NCBI RefSeq assembly: GCF_900100275.1
Contig: NZ_FNET01000011.1
Span: 124,001 to 188,000, forward strand
DNA length: 64,000 nt
Direction: 5' to 3'
DNA from: Lentzea albidocapillata subsp. violacea
GTDB taxonomy: Bacteria; Actinomycetota; Actinomycetes; Mycobacteriales; Pseudonocardiaceae
Below, one piece after another: positions 31,898-40,904 of this stretch (its first letter is position 1; each line of letters starts with the position of its first letter). The notes beneath the pieces were generated by a model. It did not search any database. It saw nothing but the letters and a program-made list of their open reading frames with translations, and had not been told where the DNA came from. The translations under genes and the position numbers were made by a program.

Positions 31898-32698
31898 TCA
31901 GACCTTGCGGCGGGCGAAGAAGCGGTCTCCCGCTTTCTGCAGCTCCAGGTCCTGGGCGAACGTCTTCGAGAGGTTCTCCTCAGTCAACACGTCGTCGAGC
32001 AACCCCTGCGCCACGATCGACCCCTCGCGCAGCAGCAACGCGTGCGTGAAGCCCGGCGGGATCTCCTCGACGTGGTGCGTGACCAGCACCATCGCGGGCG
32101 CGTCCGGGTCCATCGCCAGCTCCGAGAGCTTCGCGACCAGGTCCTCGCGGCCGCCCAGGTCGAGGCCCGCGGCGGGCTCGTCGAGCAGCAGCATCTCGGG
32201 GTCGGTCATCAACGCGCGGGCGATCAGCGTGCGCTTGCGCTCGCCCTCGCTCAGCGTGCCGTAGAGGCGGTCGGCGAGGTGCGCCATGCCGAGGGTGCCG
32301 AGCAGCTCGCGGGCGCGGTCCGTGTCCTGCTTGCCGTACTCCTCGCGCCAGCGGCCGAGCACCGCGTAACCGGCGGAGACGACCAGGTCGACGACCGTCT
32401 CGTCGGGCGGGATGCGGCCGCCCAGCGCCGCGGAGCACAGGCCGATCCGGGGCTTGAGCTCCTGCACGTCCGTCTTGCCCAGGCGTTCACCCAGGAGATG
32501 GACCTTGCCCCTGGTCGGGTGCAGGTCGGCGCTGGCGAGCCTCAGCAGGGTGGTCTTGCCGGCGCCGTTCGGGCCCAGCACCACCCAGCGCTCGTCCAGT
32601 TCCACGCTCCAGTCGATGTTTCCGACCAGCGTGTTCTTGCCTCGGCGGACCGACACGCCCGCCATGTGCACGACCAGATCTGTCACGTCGACGTCCGC
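31898..32698 (-). CDS. ABC transporter ATP-binding protein, Rv3041c-like
   Basis: A 266-residue ABC ATPase. Walker A GPNGAGKTTLL, Q-loop region ELKPRIGLCSAALG, signature LSEGERKRTLIARAL, Walker B EMLLLDEPAAGLD, and switch His in VLVTHHVEEI are intact. No permease gene adjoins, so it may be an orphan transporter ATPase or a soluble ABC protein. GTG at 32698 is chosen because homology begins there (VADVDVTDLVV); an ATG at 32740 is possible. In M. tuberculosis the equivalent, Rv3041c, lies two genes from echA17; the Nudix gene between them is missing here. Confidence 0.88.
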   Translation of the reverse strand, partial: ADVDVTDLVVHMAGVSVRRGKNTLVGNIDWSVELDERWVVLGPNGAGKTTLLRLASADLHPTRGKVHLLGERLGKTDVQELKPRIGLCSAALGGRIPPDETVVDLVVSAGYAVLGRWREEYGKQDTDRARELLGTLGMAHLADRLYGTLSEGERKRTLIARALMTDPEMLLLDEPAAGLDLGGREDLVAKLSELAMDPDAPAMVLVTHHVEEIPPGFTHALLLREGSIVAQGLLDDVLTEENLSKTFAQDLELQKAGDRFFARRKV

Positions 32699-32829
32699 CA
32701 CGCCCCCATTCTTCCGAACGGCCTCGCACCGACCACTCATCGGGGTGTCCCTCGCGAGGGGTGACCCCGCTGCGCCGCCTGTGCGAACTCTCAAGTTTTT
32801 TGTCGGTGGCGGATGCCAAGATCGGGGGC

Positions 32830-34944
32830 ATGGCTACGCGACCCGAGTCCGAGGTGCTGGCAGGCCGACCGTTCCCACTGGGGGCACACGCCGAAGCAGG
32901 CGGTGTCCGGTTCGCGGTGACGTCCCACGTCGCCGACGCGGTCGAGGTCTGTCTCGTCGACGACGACGGCACCGAGAAACGGGTCGAGCTGACCGAACGG
33001 ACGTTCGGCGTCTGGCACGGCCTGGTGCCCGGTGTCACGCCCGGTCAGCGGTACGGGTTCCGGGTGCACGGGCCCTACGACACGGGGCGCGGGCTGCGCT
33101 GCAACCCGGCGAAGCTGCTGGTCGATCCGTACGCGCGGCAGATCGAGGGCAGGATCACGAACCTGGAGGCCTCGCTCGGCTACGTCGGCGACCCGATGCA
33201 CGGGCCGCCGTCCGCGATCGACTCGCTCGGCAGCGTGCCCCTGTCCGTCGTCAGCTCACCGGGCGGCGCGGCCACGGGCGTGAAGCCCGACGTGCCGTTC
33301 GAAGAGGCAGTCATCTACGAGATGCACGTCAAGGGCTTCACGAAGAACCACCCGGACATCCCGGAGAAGCTGCGTGGCACGTACCTGGGGCTCGCGCACC
33401 CGGCGGCGATCGAGCACCTCACGCGCCTCGGTGTCACGAGTGTCGAACTGCTGCCGGTCCAGACGTTCCAGGACGAGCCGTCGCTGCTGAGCCGGGGCGC
33501 GAGCAACTACTGGGGCTACTCGCCGCTGGGCTACTGCGCGCCACACGCCGCGTACGCGAGCGAACCGGGCAACGAGGTCCAGGAGTTCCGCACGATGGTC
33601 GCGGCGATGCACGCGGCGAACATCGAGGTGCTGATCGACGTCGTCTACAACCACACCTGCGAGGGCGGTCCGGACGGGCCGACCATCTGCTTCCGCGGCT
33701 ACGACGCGCCGGGCTACTACCTGCACGCCGGTGGCGGCAGCACGGTCGACATCACCGGCTGCGGGAACACGCTGGACGCCGGGTCGCCGCAGGTCGTGCG
33801 GCTGATCACCGATTCGCTGCGGTACTGGGCGGACGAGATGGGCGTCGACGGGTTCCGATTCGACCTCGCCTCGACGATGGGCCGGCCCGCAGGCGGGTTC
33901 TTCGACCGCGACTCGGCGCTGCTGACGGCCATCACGACGGACCCGGTGCTGTGCCGGTCCAAGCTGATCGCCGAGCCGTGGGACGCGACGGGCGACGGGT
34001 ACCGGGTCGGCGACTTCGGCATGCAGTGGGCCGAGTGGAACGGTCGTTATCGCGACACGGTCAGGGATTTCTGGCGTGGCCACACGTCCGTGCGCGATCT
34101 CGCGTACCGCCTGTCCGGGTCGAGCGACCTGTATGCGGACGACCTGCGCCGGCCGTGGCAGTCGATCAACTTCATCACCGCGCACGACGGGTTCACGCTG
34201 CGGGACCTGGTGTCGTACAACAACAAGCACAACGAGGAGAACGGCGAGGACAACCGCGACGGCACGAACGACAACCGTTCGTGGAACTGCGGCGCCGAGG
34301 GCGAGACGTCCGACCCCGCCATCCTCACCCTGCGGGCGCAGCAGGCGCGGAACCTGCTCTCGACGCTGCTGCTGTCGACCGGCACGCCGATGATGACGGC
34401 GGGTGACGAGATGTGGCGCACCCAGGGCGGCAACAACAACGCGTACTGCCTCGACAACGAAGTGTCGTGGGTCGACTGGACGACGAGCGACGCGAGCGAG
34501 GCGCTGCTGGGGTTCACGCAACGGCTGATCGACCTGCGCGCGTCGTCGCCGGCGTTGCGGCAGCCTGAGTTCTTCGAGGGCCGCACGACGCCCAGCGGCA
34601 ACCCGGACCTGATGTGGTTCCGGCCGGACGGGCACGAGATGGCCGAGACGGACTGGTTCGACGAGGGCCGCCGCACGCTCGGCATGTTCATCGACGGCTC
34701 GAGCTGCCTCTCCCGCACACGGGACGGCGAGCTCGTGTCCGACGACTCGTGGCTGATGCTGATGCACGCCGGTGCGGACACCATCAGCGTGACGCTGCCG
34801 CACGAGCGCTACGGGCTGTCGTACGAGCCGTTCCTCGACACGACGACGGCGGACGGCTCCCCGGCGAATCCCGGTTCTCTCGCGCCGCGGGAGAAGCTCA
34901 CCGTGCCCGCGCGCTCGTTGCTGCTGCTCCGCATCCCGCGCTGA
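32830..34944 (+). CDS. glgX: Glycogen debranching enzyme GlgX (isoamylase type)
   Basis: A 704-residue GH13_11 enzyme that cleaves alpha-1,6 branches, mainly of phosphorylase-limit glycogen. An N-terminal CBM48 (FPLGAHAEAGGVRFAVTSHV) precedes the barrel. Conserved regions: region I DVVYNHTCEG, region II GFRFDLASTMGR (Asp nucleophile), region III LIAEPWDA (Glu acid), region IV INFITAHDGFTL. The KHNEENGEDNRDGTNDN stretch is typical of GlgX/TreX. ATG at 32830 immediately precedes conserved residues. It works with GlgP and with the GlgE-pathway genes 8-17 kb downstream. Divergent from the ABC gene. Confidence 0.95.
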   Translation: MATRPESEVLAGRPFPLGAHAEAGGVRFAVTSHVADAVEVCLVDDDGTEKRVELTERTFGVWHGLVPGVTPGQRYGFRVHGPYDTGRGLRCNPAKLLVDPYARQIEGRITNLEASLGYVGDPMHGPPSAIDSLGSVPLSVVSSPGGAATGVKPDVPFEEAVIYEMHVKGFTKNHPDIPEKLRGTYLGLAHPAAIEHLTRLGVTSVELLPVQTFQDEPSLLSRGASNYWGYSPLGYCAPHAAYASEPGNEVQEFRTMVAAMHAANIEVLIDVVYNHTCEGGPDGPTICFRGYDAPGYYLHAGGGSTVDITGCGNTLDAGSPQVVRLITDSLRYWADEMGVDGFRFDLASTMGRPAGGFFDRDSALLTAITTDPVLCRSKLIAEPWDATGDGYRVGDFGMQWAEWNGRYRDTVRDFWRGHTSVRDLAYRLSGSSDLYADDLRRPWQSINFITAHDGFTLRDLVSYNNKHNEENGEDNRDGTNDNRSWNCGAEGETSDPAILTLRAQQARNLLSTLLLSTGTPMMTAGDEMWRTQGGNNNAYCLDNEVSWVDWTTSDASEALLGFTQRLIDLRASSPALRQPEFFEGRTTPSGNPDLMWFRPDGHEMAETDWFDEGRRTLGMFIDGSSCLSRTRDGELVSDDSWLMLMHAGADTISVTLPHERYGLSYEPFLDTTTADGSPANPGSLAPREKLTVPARSLLLLRIPR

Positions 34945-35138
34945 GACGGTCTAGCGACAGCCTGAGCGCGTCTGGCACCATCACGCTCGTGGTCGTCTAC
35001 TGCTGGACGGACCGCACGATCGACCTCGTACTCGTGGCGTCGTGCGGGTGTAGCTCGACGCGACGCACGCGCTGACAGCGCCCTGCGTCGCGTCTTGATC
35101 GCTACCCCGTACCCGACGCGGCCTTCAGGAGCGAGTGC

Positions 35139-35726
35139 GTGACCTCGACGCATGCAGACCATGATCAATTCGATCTCCACCCGGCGCTGGACAGCCTGCT
35201 GCTGCGTGACGTGATCCATCCGTCCCGCGACCTGTGGACGCCGCGCGAGCTGCGCGATCTCACCTCGTTCGTGGCGAGCGAGCTGACCACCGGGCTGCTG
35301 CAGATCCTCGACTACTCGACCGAACGCCGCTGGTGGGCGCGGCTGGGGCTGACCGAGGGCGTCGAGCTGTGGCTGCTGTCGTGGCTACCGGGCCAGGGCA
35401 CCGAGCCGCACGACCACGGCGGTTCGGCCGGGTCGTTCACCGTGCTGACCGGCAGGCTGCGGGAGGACTACCGCTACCCCGCCGGGCCGATCCGGTCCGC
35501 GGTGCGCGACACCGGCGACGCGCTGGGCTTCGGGTCCGGGCGCGCGCACCAGGTGCTGAACCCGTTCGAGGCGCCGGCCGCGACCGTGCACGCCTACTCG
35601 CCGCCGCTCGTGCCGACCCGCGAGTACGCGTCGCTGCACGACATCCCCGACTCGATCCCACCGCTGCCCGCGCAGCGCCTGCCGCTGGCGCGACTGCGTC
35701 AGCTGGCCGACCTGGAGGGCCCGTGA
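35139..35726 (+). CDS. Cysteine dioxygenase family protein
   Basis: A 195-residue cupin of the cysteine dioxygenase type I family, which oxidises L-cysteine (or another thiol such as 3-mercaptopropionate) to the sulfinate with non-haem iron. The three iron ligands are visible: His91 and His93 in EPHDHGGSAG and His137 in GRAHQVLNP. The region LLSWLPGQGTEPHDH matches bacterial CDOs. GTG at 35139 has AGGAGCG ideally placed. Its stop overlaps the rhodanese start by four bases, so sulfur handling is shared. Which thiol it uses is not clear from sequence. Confidence 0.9.
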   Translation: MTSTHADHDQFDLHPALDSLLLRDVIHPSRDLWTPRELRDLTSFVASELTTGLLQILDYSTERRWWARLGLTEGVELWLLSWLPGQGTEPHDHGGSAGSFTVLTGRLREDYRYPAGPIRSAVRDTGDALGFGSGRAHQVLNPFEAPAATVHAYSPPLVPTREYASLHDIPDSIPPLPAQRLPLARLRQLADLEGP

Positions 35727-36112
35727 GCAACCTCGACACCATCCTCGAAGACGCCCGGTCGCACCTCAAGCGGCTGGAACCGCACGAGGTGCTCGCGCTG
35801 GAGGACGTGCTCGTCGTCGACATCCGGCCCGCCCACAACCGGCTGGCCGAGGGCGAGATCAAGAACTCCGTCGTGGTCGAGCGGATCGTGCTGGAGTGGC
35901 GGCTCGACCCGGCCGGCGACTGGCGGCTGCCGGGGTTCACCGCCGGCACGACCGTCGTCGTGGTGTGCAACGAGGGCTGGGCGTCGTCGCTTGCGGCCCG
36001 GGACCTGCAACGGGTCGGGCTGCCCAACGCGACCGACCTCGTCGGCGGGTACCGGGGCTGGCGCGCCGCCGGACTGCCGATCCGCGAGGGCGGTTCGGAG
36101 CCCGTGGTCTGA
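35723..36112 (+). CDS. Single-domain rhodanese-like protein
   Basis: A 129-residue rhodanese. The CH2A-like segment VLVVDIRPAHNRLAEGEIKN and the active-site loop VVVCNEGWASSLAARDL (Cys82) are present, ending in LVGGYRGWRAAGLPI, the typical C-terminus. It transfers sulfane sulfur from a persulfide or thiosulfate. The loop reads CNEGWAS rather than CxxGxRS, a mild change. GTG overlaps the cysteine dioxygenase stop by four bases. The pair probably detoxifies or remodels thiols. Confidence 0.9.
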   Translation: MSNLDTILEDARSHLKRLEPHEVLALEDVLVVDIRPAHNRLAEGEIKNSVVVERIVLEWRLDPAGDWRLPGFTAGTTVVVVCNEGWASSLAARDLQRVGLPNATDLVGGYRGWRAAGLPIREGGSEPVV

Positions 36113-36135
36113 CCTTGGAACCGCTGTCGCGCCGG

Positions 36136-36141
36136 TAACGT
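36136..36141 (+). promoter_or_regulatory. -10-like hexamer before the membrane TPR gene
   Basis: TAACGT followed by 9 bases and GTG at 36151, with no Shine-Dalgarno. Confidence 0.3.
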
Positions 36142-36150
36142 CTGCTGACC

Positions 36151-37272
36151 GTGACAGTTGTGCGCTGGGTCGTGACGGCACTGGTCGTGGCCGGCACGAT
36201 CGCCTGGACCCTCCCGGAGTTCCACCTCGGCCTGGCCGGAGCACTGGCCGGCCTGATCGTGGAGCTGACCGCGGCCCAGGCAGGCCTGGCGCTCGGCGCC
36301 GTCCTGTGCGGACTCCGGATCACGCACGTGATCATCGGCATCGGCGGCGAGCTCAAGTCGTGGACGTGGACACACCAGCGGCTCGTCCTGCGCCGGATCC
36401 CCGTGCTCGCGACCGTCGGGATCACCGGGCTGAAGCCGGGTGTGCGCCGGCGGATGGTCCTCACCGGAGCGTTCGCGATCGTCTTCTGCGCGGCGGTCGC
36501 GGCGGCGACGTGGCTCGCCACCGGCAGCGCGTTCGGCAAGGGCATGGCACTCGCCGCCACCACCTGTTTCCTGTGGCAGCTCGTGCCGGTCGAGCGGCCG
36601 GGCAACACGAGCCTGGGCTGGTTCGTGCTTTCGCTGCCGAAGCTCTCCGGCCGGCCGCTCTGTGAGCTGGAGGCACGGCCCGGTGTGCTCGCCGGCATGG
36701 ACGCCTATCGGCGCGGTGACCTCGACGAGGCCGAGCGCGTCTACGCGGAACTGGTGCGCGAGCACCCCGACCTGCTCACCGTCGCCGGGCTCAAGGTCGT
36801 GACGTCGTGCGCCCGCGAGCGGTACCTCGAAGCGCTGCAGACGGTGATCGGGCTGACCGGCCGCGAGGACCTGAGCACGCGTGACCTGGCGTTCGTCATG
36901 GCCACCACCGCGGGCGTCTCCGTGCTGGCGGTCGAGGCGGGGCAGTTCCCCGCGGAGGTGGGGCTGGCGACCGCGCGCAGCATGTTCGGCAACGCCTACG
37001 AGGCCGGCTATCCGAAGCAGCGTGCGAACGGGACGCTCGCGATCATGGCGTTGATCGAGGGCGACACCACGAAGGCCAGGCAGCTCGCGGGCTACTCCGC
37101 CGAGTCGAGCGAGAACGCGCAGGGCCGTGCCGACGACCTGATCACCATCGCGCGGGCGTGGATGGCGGACGGCGACAACGCGAAGGCCCGCGAACTCGTG
37201 GCCGAGGCGCACGAACTCGCGGGCTGGAGTCCGCGGGTGGCGGCGACCCGCGCGCGCCTGGAGATCAGCTGA
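36151..37272 (+). CDS. Membrane protein with C-terminal TPR-like helices, unknown function
   Basis: A 373-residue protein. The N-terminal half has about four hydrophobic segments (RWVVTALVVAGTIAWTL, GLAGALAGLIVELTAAQAGL, LTGAFAIVFCAAVAAATWLA, MALAATTCFLWQLV) interrupted by a basic loop. From about residue 185 it is soluble and helical, with TPR-like pairs (GMDAYRRGDLDEAERVYAEL; TLAIMALIEGDTTKARQL; DLITIARAWMADGDNAKARE). No named family recognised. Start GTG 36151 fits a possible leaderless promoter. It probably scaffolds a complex at the membrane. The perfect palindrome at 37349-37388 terminates it. Confidence 0.75.
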   Translation: MTVVRWVVTALVVAGTIAWTLPEFHLGLAGALAGLIVELTAAQAGLALGAVLCGLRITHVIIGIGGELKSWTWTHQRLVLRRIPVLATVGITGLKPGVRRRMVLTGAFAIVFCAAVAAATWLATGSAFGKGMALAATTCFLWQLVPVERPGNTSLGWFVLSLPKLSGRPLCELEARPGVLAGMDAYRRGDLDEAERVYAELVREHPDLLTVAGLKVVTSCARERYLEALQTVIGLTGREDLSTRDLAFVMATTAGVSVLAVEAGQFPAEVGLATARSMFGNAYEAGYPKQRANGTLAIMALIEGDTTKARQLAGYSAESSENAQGRADDLITIARAWMADGDNAKARELVAEAHELAGWSPRVAATRARLEIS

Positions 37273-37348
37273 CCGATTCCGGGCAAAACGAATCGGTCGC
37301 ACCATTCCGAATGCCGCCATTCCATACCGAACGGAATACGGCGGCACG

Positions 37349-37388
37349 GCAAAGGGCCCGTCACCGATATCGGTGACGGGCCCTTTGC
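37349..37388. terminator. Bidirectional terminator, perfect 40-bp palindrome
   Basis: Forty bases are exactly self-complementary about 37368/37369 with no loop, GC-rich inside (GGGCCCGTCACCGAT and its complement) and flanked by AAA and TTT on both sides. It lies between convergent genes ending at 37272 (plus) and 37403 (minus), so it can end both transcripts. Confidence 0.8.
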
Positions 37389-37402
37389 ACCCCGCGGACA
37401 GA

Positions 37403-37945
37403 TCAGCTGTTCTGGACCGGCAGCGGCAGGCCGGGCAGCGCGGGCAGGCCACCGGGAGGCGCCGGCAGGCCGCACTTGCTCAGCAGCTCGGTGACGGTCT
37501 TGAGCAACGTGGTCAGCAGACCGGTGAGTTTGCCGACGTCGGGCAGGGCGCCTCCGGCGGCGCCGAGGACCGTGCCACCGAGGCCCGCGATGGACGAGAT
37601 CAGGTTCAGCACGACCGGCAGGCACTGGTCGACCGGCCCGGTGTACTCGGCCTTCGCGGGTAGGGGTACACCCGGCACGCTGACCGGCGGTGTCGGTAGA
37701 CAGCCGGAGCTCTGCATCGCGGTCACCAGGTTGAGCATGTCACCGATCAACGGTGTCACGGCGGCCACGTTGGGCAGGGGCAGGAGACTGCTGACGGTCT
37801 TCGTGAGCTTTCCGGCGAGGTCGGTGACGAGACCGGCGCAGGCGGCTGGGAGTTCTGGCGCGGCGGGCGACGCACTGGCAGCCGGGATGGTCGAGGCGGT
37901 GAACAATGCTGCGACGAGCGAGAGTGCGGTAATCGTCTTCTTCAC
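37403..37945 (-). CDS. Small secreted protein, unknown function
   Basis: A 180-residue exported protein: signal peptide MKKTITALSLVAALFTASTI with cleavage probably after ASASP, then an Ala/Leu/Pro-rich body with four Cys (PAACAG, SSGCLP, DQCLP, SKCGLP) that could form two disulfides. Amphipathic helical stretches such as VLNLISSIAGLGGTVLGAAG and LTGLLTTLLKTVTELL suggest a surface- or membrane-active protein. GTG at 37945 has AGAAGG upstream. No family recognised. Monocistronic, ended by the palindromic terminator. Confidence 0.75.
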   Translation of the reverse strand: MKKTITALSLVAALFTASTIPAASASPAAPELPAACAGLVTDLAGKLTKTVSSLLPLPNVAAVTPLIGDMLNLVTAMQSSGCLPTPPVSVPGVPLPAKAEYTGPVDQCLPVVLNLISSIAGLGGTVLGAAGGALPDVGKLTGLLTTLLKTVTELLSKCGLPAPPGGLPALPGLPLPVQNS

Positions 37946-38261
37946 GGCTACCTTCTTCCTCAATGCGCAATTCACTTGGAGCCGCCCCGAGAAAACCTTC
38001 GGCGAATTCTCGTGCGGTTCATTCCATGCCAAGGAGCGTAAGCCCGCATCCAGGCCCCTACCAGCGGAGATCGCGAATTCACCCACTCGAAAAAGTGGTC
38101 ATTCGTTTGAGCGAAGTGCTTTGCGGGGTACACGCCTGACTCAGGTCACGAGCAGTGACCGGACAACAAGGAAGACAAACACATCAGGGCATCCAGCCCG
38201 CCGTTTGAAGGCGAACCGAATGCCCTGTGTGACAGTGTTTGTTTCTTTGGGAGTGCAGCGA
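37946..38261. other. Intergenic region between the secreted protein gene and glgP
   Basis: About 316 bases between two minus-strand genes, more AT-rich than the coding DNA. It should hold the secreted-protein promoter and the glgP terminator. An inverted repeat with 8-base perfect arms (CAGGGCAT at 38185-38192, ATGCCCTG at 38220-38227) and a small internal hairpin lies 34 bases past the glgP stop and is the likely terminator. No gene seen. Confidence 0.5.
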
Positions 38262-40850
38262 TCAACCAGCCAGTACGACCCTGCCGAGCTCCGCGGACGT
38301 CGCCAGCAGGCCGTGCCGCGGCAGCACGCGCACGGTGTAGCCGAGCGCTCCGGCGTGCGGCAGCGGCACCTCGGCCTCGTAGTTGCCGTTGCCCGCGTAG
38401 TTCATGGGCGCGGACACGATGTCCTTGAGCTCGTCGGAGTCGTGCGACACCTTGCCCAGCACGACCTGGACGTCCACTTCGGACGGTTCCAGCCCGGCCA
38501 GCTCGACGCGCGCCCGCACGATGACCGGTGCTCCGAGCACCGGCACGGAGGAGCCGCTGATCACCAGGTCGCTGTCGAGCACCCGCACCCGCGTCCACGA
38601 CGCGCGCAGCCGGTGCCGGTACGCGGAGAGCTCCTTGGCACCCCGGTAGCCCTCACCGACGACGTTCTGCGCGGACGCGGCGGCCGGCGCGTAGTAGGTC
38701 TCCACGTACTCGCGGACCATGCGCGAGGCCTGCACCACCGGGCCGAGCGAGGCGAGCGTGTGCCGGACCATCGACATCCAGCGGGTCGGCACGCCGTCCT
38801 CGCCCCGGTCGTAGAACAGCGGCGCGACCTGCGAACCGAGCAGGTCGTACAGCGCGTTGGCCTCCAGGTCGTCCCGGCGGACCGGGTCGTTGACGCCGTC
38901 CGCGGTCGGGATGGCCCAGCCGTTCGAGCCGTCGTACAGCTCGTCCCACCAACCGTCCCGAATGGACAGGTTGAGGCCGCCGTTCAACGCCGCCTTCATG
39001 CCGGACGTGCCGCACGCTTCGAGGGGGCGCATCGGGTTGTTCAGCCACACGTCGCAGCCCCAGTACAGGTACCGGGCCATGGACATGTCGTAGTCCGGCA
39101 GGAACACGATCCGGTGCCGCACGCCCGCCTCGTCGGCGTAGCGCACGATCTGCTGGATCAGCGCCTTGCCGCCGTCGTCAGCCGGGTGCGACTTACCCGC
39201 CACGACGAGCTGCACGGGCCGTTCGGGGTGCAGCAGCAGCGAACGCAGCCGCTCCGGGTCGCGCAGCATCAGCGTGAGGCGCTTGTACGTCGGCACGCGC
39301 CGTGCGAAGCCCACGGTCAGCACGTTGGGGTCGAAGACCGAGTCGGTCCAGCCCAGCTCCAGCGCCGACGCGCCGCGCTGCAGCCACGACTCCCGCACCC
39401 GGCGACGCACCTCGTCGACCAGCCGGCCGCGCAACGTCGACCGCAGCTCCCACAGCCCTGCGTCGGTGACCGGCTCGAACGCGCCGATGCCCAGGCCGTT
39501 GCTCGTGTGGCTGTCCGCTTCGGACGCTCCGAGCAGCCTGCTCATCTCGGTCGCCGCCCACGTCGGCCCGTGCACGCCGTTGGTGACCGAACCGATCGGC
39601 ACCTCGGTGGCGTCGAAGCCCGGCCAGAGGCCCCGGAACATGTCCCGGCTGACCTCACCGTGCAGTTTGGACACACCGTTCGCGCGCTGGGCGAGCCGCA
39701 GGCCCATGTGGGCCATGTTGAACATGCCCGGGTTGTCCTCGGCGCCCAGCGCCAGGATGCGCTGGGTGTTCACGCCGGGAACCAGGTTCTCGGCGCCGAA
39801 GTAGTGCTGGACCAGGTCGACCGGGAAGCGGTCGATGCCGGCGGGCACCGGCGTGTGCGTCGTGAACACCGCACCGGCACGCGAGGCCGTGAGCGCCTGG
39901 TCGAAGTCGAGACCCTCGTTGGTGATGTACTCGCGGATCCGCTCGAGGCCGAGGAACCCGGCGTGGCCCTCGTTGGTGTGGAAGACCTCGGGCTGCGCGT
40001 GGCCGGTGAGCTCGCAGAACGTGCGCACGGCACGCACGCCACCGATGCCGGCGAGGATCTCCTGGCGGATCCGGTGGTTCTGGTCGCCGCCGTAGAGCCG
40101 GTCGGTGACGCCACGCAGGTCCTCGTCGTTCTGCTCCACGTCCGAGTCGAGCAGGAGCAGCGGGACGCGCCCGACCTGCGCCTTCCAGATCTTCGCGCGC
40201 AGCATCCGGTCGCCCGGCATGGCCACGTGCACCAGCAACGGCAGCCCGGACGGCTCGGTCAGCAGCTCCAGCGGCAACCCGCGCGGGTCGAGCGTCGGGT
40301 AATGCTCGATCTGCCAGCCGTCGAGCGACAGCGACTGCCGGAAGTACCCGGACCGATAGAGCAGACCGACGGCGATCAGCGGAACGCCCAGGTCGGAGGC
40401 CGCCTTGAGGTGGTCGCCGGCAAGGATGCCGAGACCTCCCGAGTAGTTCGGCAGCGCCTCGTGCACGCCGAACTCCATCGAGAAGTACGCGACGCTCGTG
40501 GGCAGCGGTGTGTCGGGTGCCCCGTGCTCGCGGCGCTGGACGATCTCGTCCTGCCTGCGCTGATACCAGCGCGGACCCTGGACGTACCGCTCCAGGTCGC
40601 TCGCGAGCGCGTGGAGCTTGAGCAGGAACTGGTCGTCTCTGGCCAGCGACTCCAGCTTGCCCGCGTCGACGACGGAGAGCAGGCGCAACGGGTCGCCACC
40701 GACCTCGGACCAGACGCGGGGGTCGATCGAGGTGAAGAGGTCCTGCGTGGGCGGGTGCCACGTCCAGCGCAGGTTGGTGGCGAGCGTGCTCAGCGCGGAC
40801 AGGGGCTCCGGCAGGCTGGCTCGGACGGTGAACCGGCGAAGTGCTCGCAT
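38262..40850 (-). CDS. glgP: Alpha-glucan (glycogen) phosphorylase
   Basis: An 862-residue GT35 phosphorylase of the actinobacterial long type, the size I recall for Rv1328. It releases glucose 1-phosphate from non-reducing ends of alpha-1,4-glucan using PLP. Visible blocks: VAYFSMEFGVHEALPNYSGG near the N-terminus, HTNEGHAGF, VTNGVHGPTW, VVAGKSHPADDGGK, and EACGTSGMKAALNGGLNLSI, the family's PLP/active-site region. ATG at 40850 is preferred over an upstream in-frame start. It lies upstream of, and opposite to, the glgE cluster, and a CTGCAA-N4-TTGCAG repeat sits 55 bases upstream of the start. Confidence 0.94.
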   Translation of the reverse strand: MRALRRFTVRASLPEPLSALSTLATNLRWTWHPPTQDLFTSIDPRVWSEVGGDPLRLLSVVDAGKLESLARDDQFLLKLHALASDLERYVQGPRWYQRRQDEIVQRREHGAPDTPLPTSVAYFSMEFGVHEALPNYSGGLGILAGDHLKAASDLGVPLIAVGLLYRSGYFRQSLSLDGWQIEHYPTLDPRGLPLELLTEPSGLPLLVHVAMPGDRMLRAKIWKAQVGRVPLLLLDSDVEQNDEDLRGVTDRLYGGDQNHRIRQEILAGIGGVRAVRTFCELTGHAQPEVFHTNEGHAGFLGLERIREYITNEGLDFDQALTASRAGAVFTTHTPVPAGIDRFPVDLVQHYFGAENLVPGVNTQRILALGAEDNPGMFNMAHMGLRLAQRANGVSKLHGEVSRDMFRGLWPGFDATEVPIGSVTNGVHGPTWAATEMSRLLGASEADSHTSNGLGIGAFEPVTDAGLWELRSTLRGRLVDEVRRRVRESWLQRGASALELGWTDSVFDPNVLTVGFARRVPTYKRLTLMLRDPERLRSLLLHPERPVQLVVAGKSHPADDGGKALIQQIVRYADEAGVRHRIVFLPDYDMSMARYLYWGCDVWLNNPMRPLEACGTSGMKAALNGGLNLSIRDGWWDELYDGSNGWAIPTADGVNDPVRRDDLEANALYDLLGSQVAPLFYDRGEDGVPTRWMSMVRHTLASLGPVVQASRMVREYVETYYAPAAASAQNVVGEGYRGAKELSAYRHRLRASWTRVRVLDSDLVISGSSVPVLGAPVIVRARVELAGLEPSEVDVQVVLGKVSHDSDELKDIVSAPMNYAGNGNYEAEVPLPHAGALGYTVRVLPRHGLLATSAELGRVVLAG

Positions 40851-40904
40851 GACGAGCGAACTTACCTGCCGCCCCTGAGTGCCTGACAACGTTCCCGGTC
40901 ACAC

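Noticed and set aside
37476..40886. 1136-codon open frame on the plus strand
   Set aside because: It is antisense to glgP and the small secreted-protein gene; composition is typical of a high-GC shadow frame.
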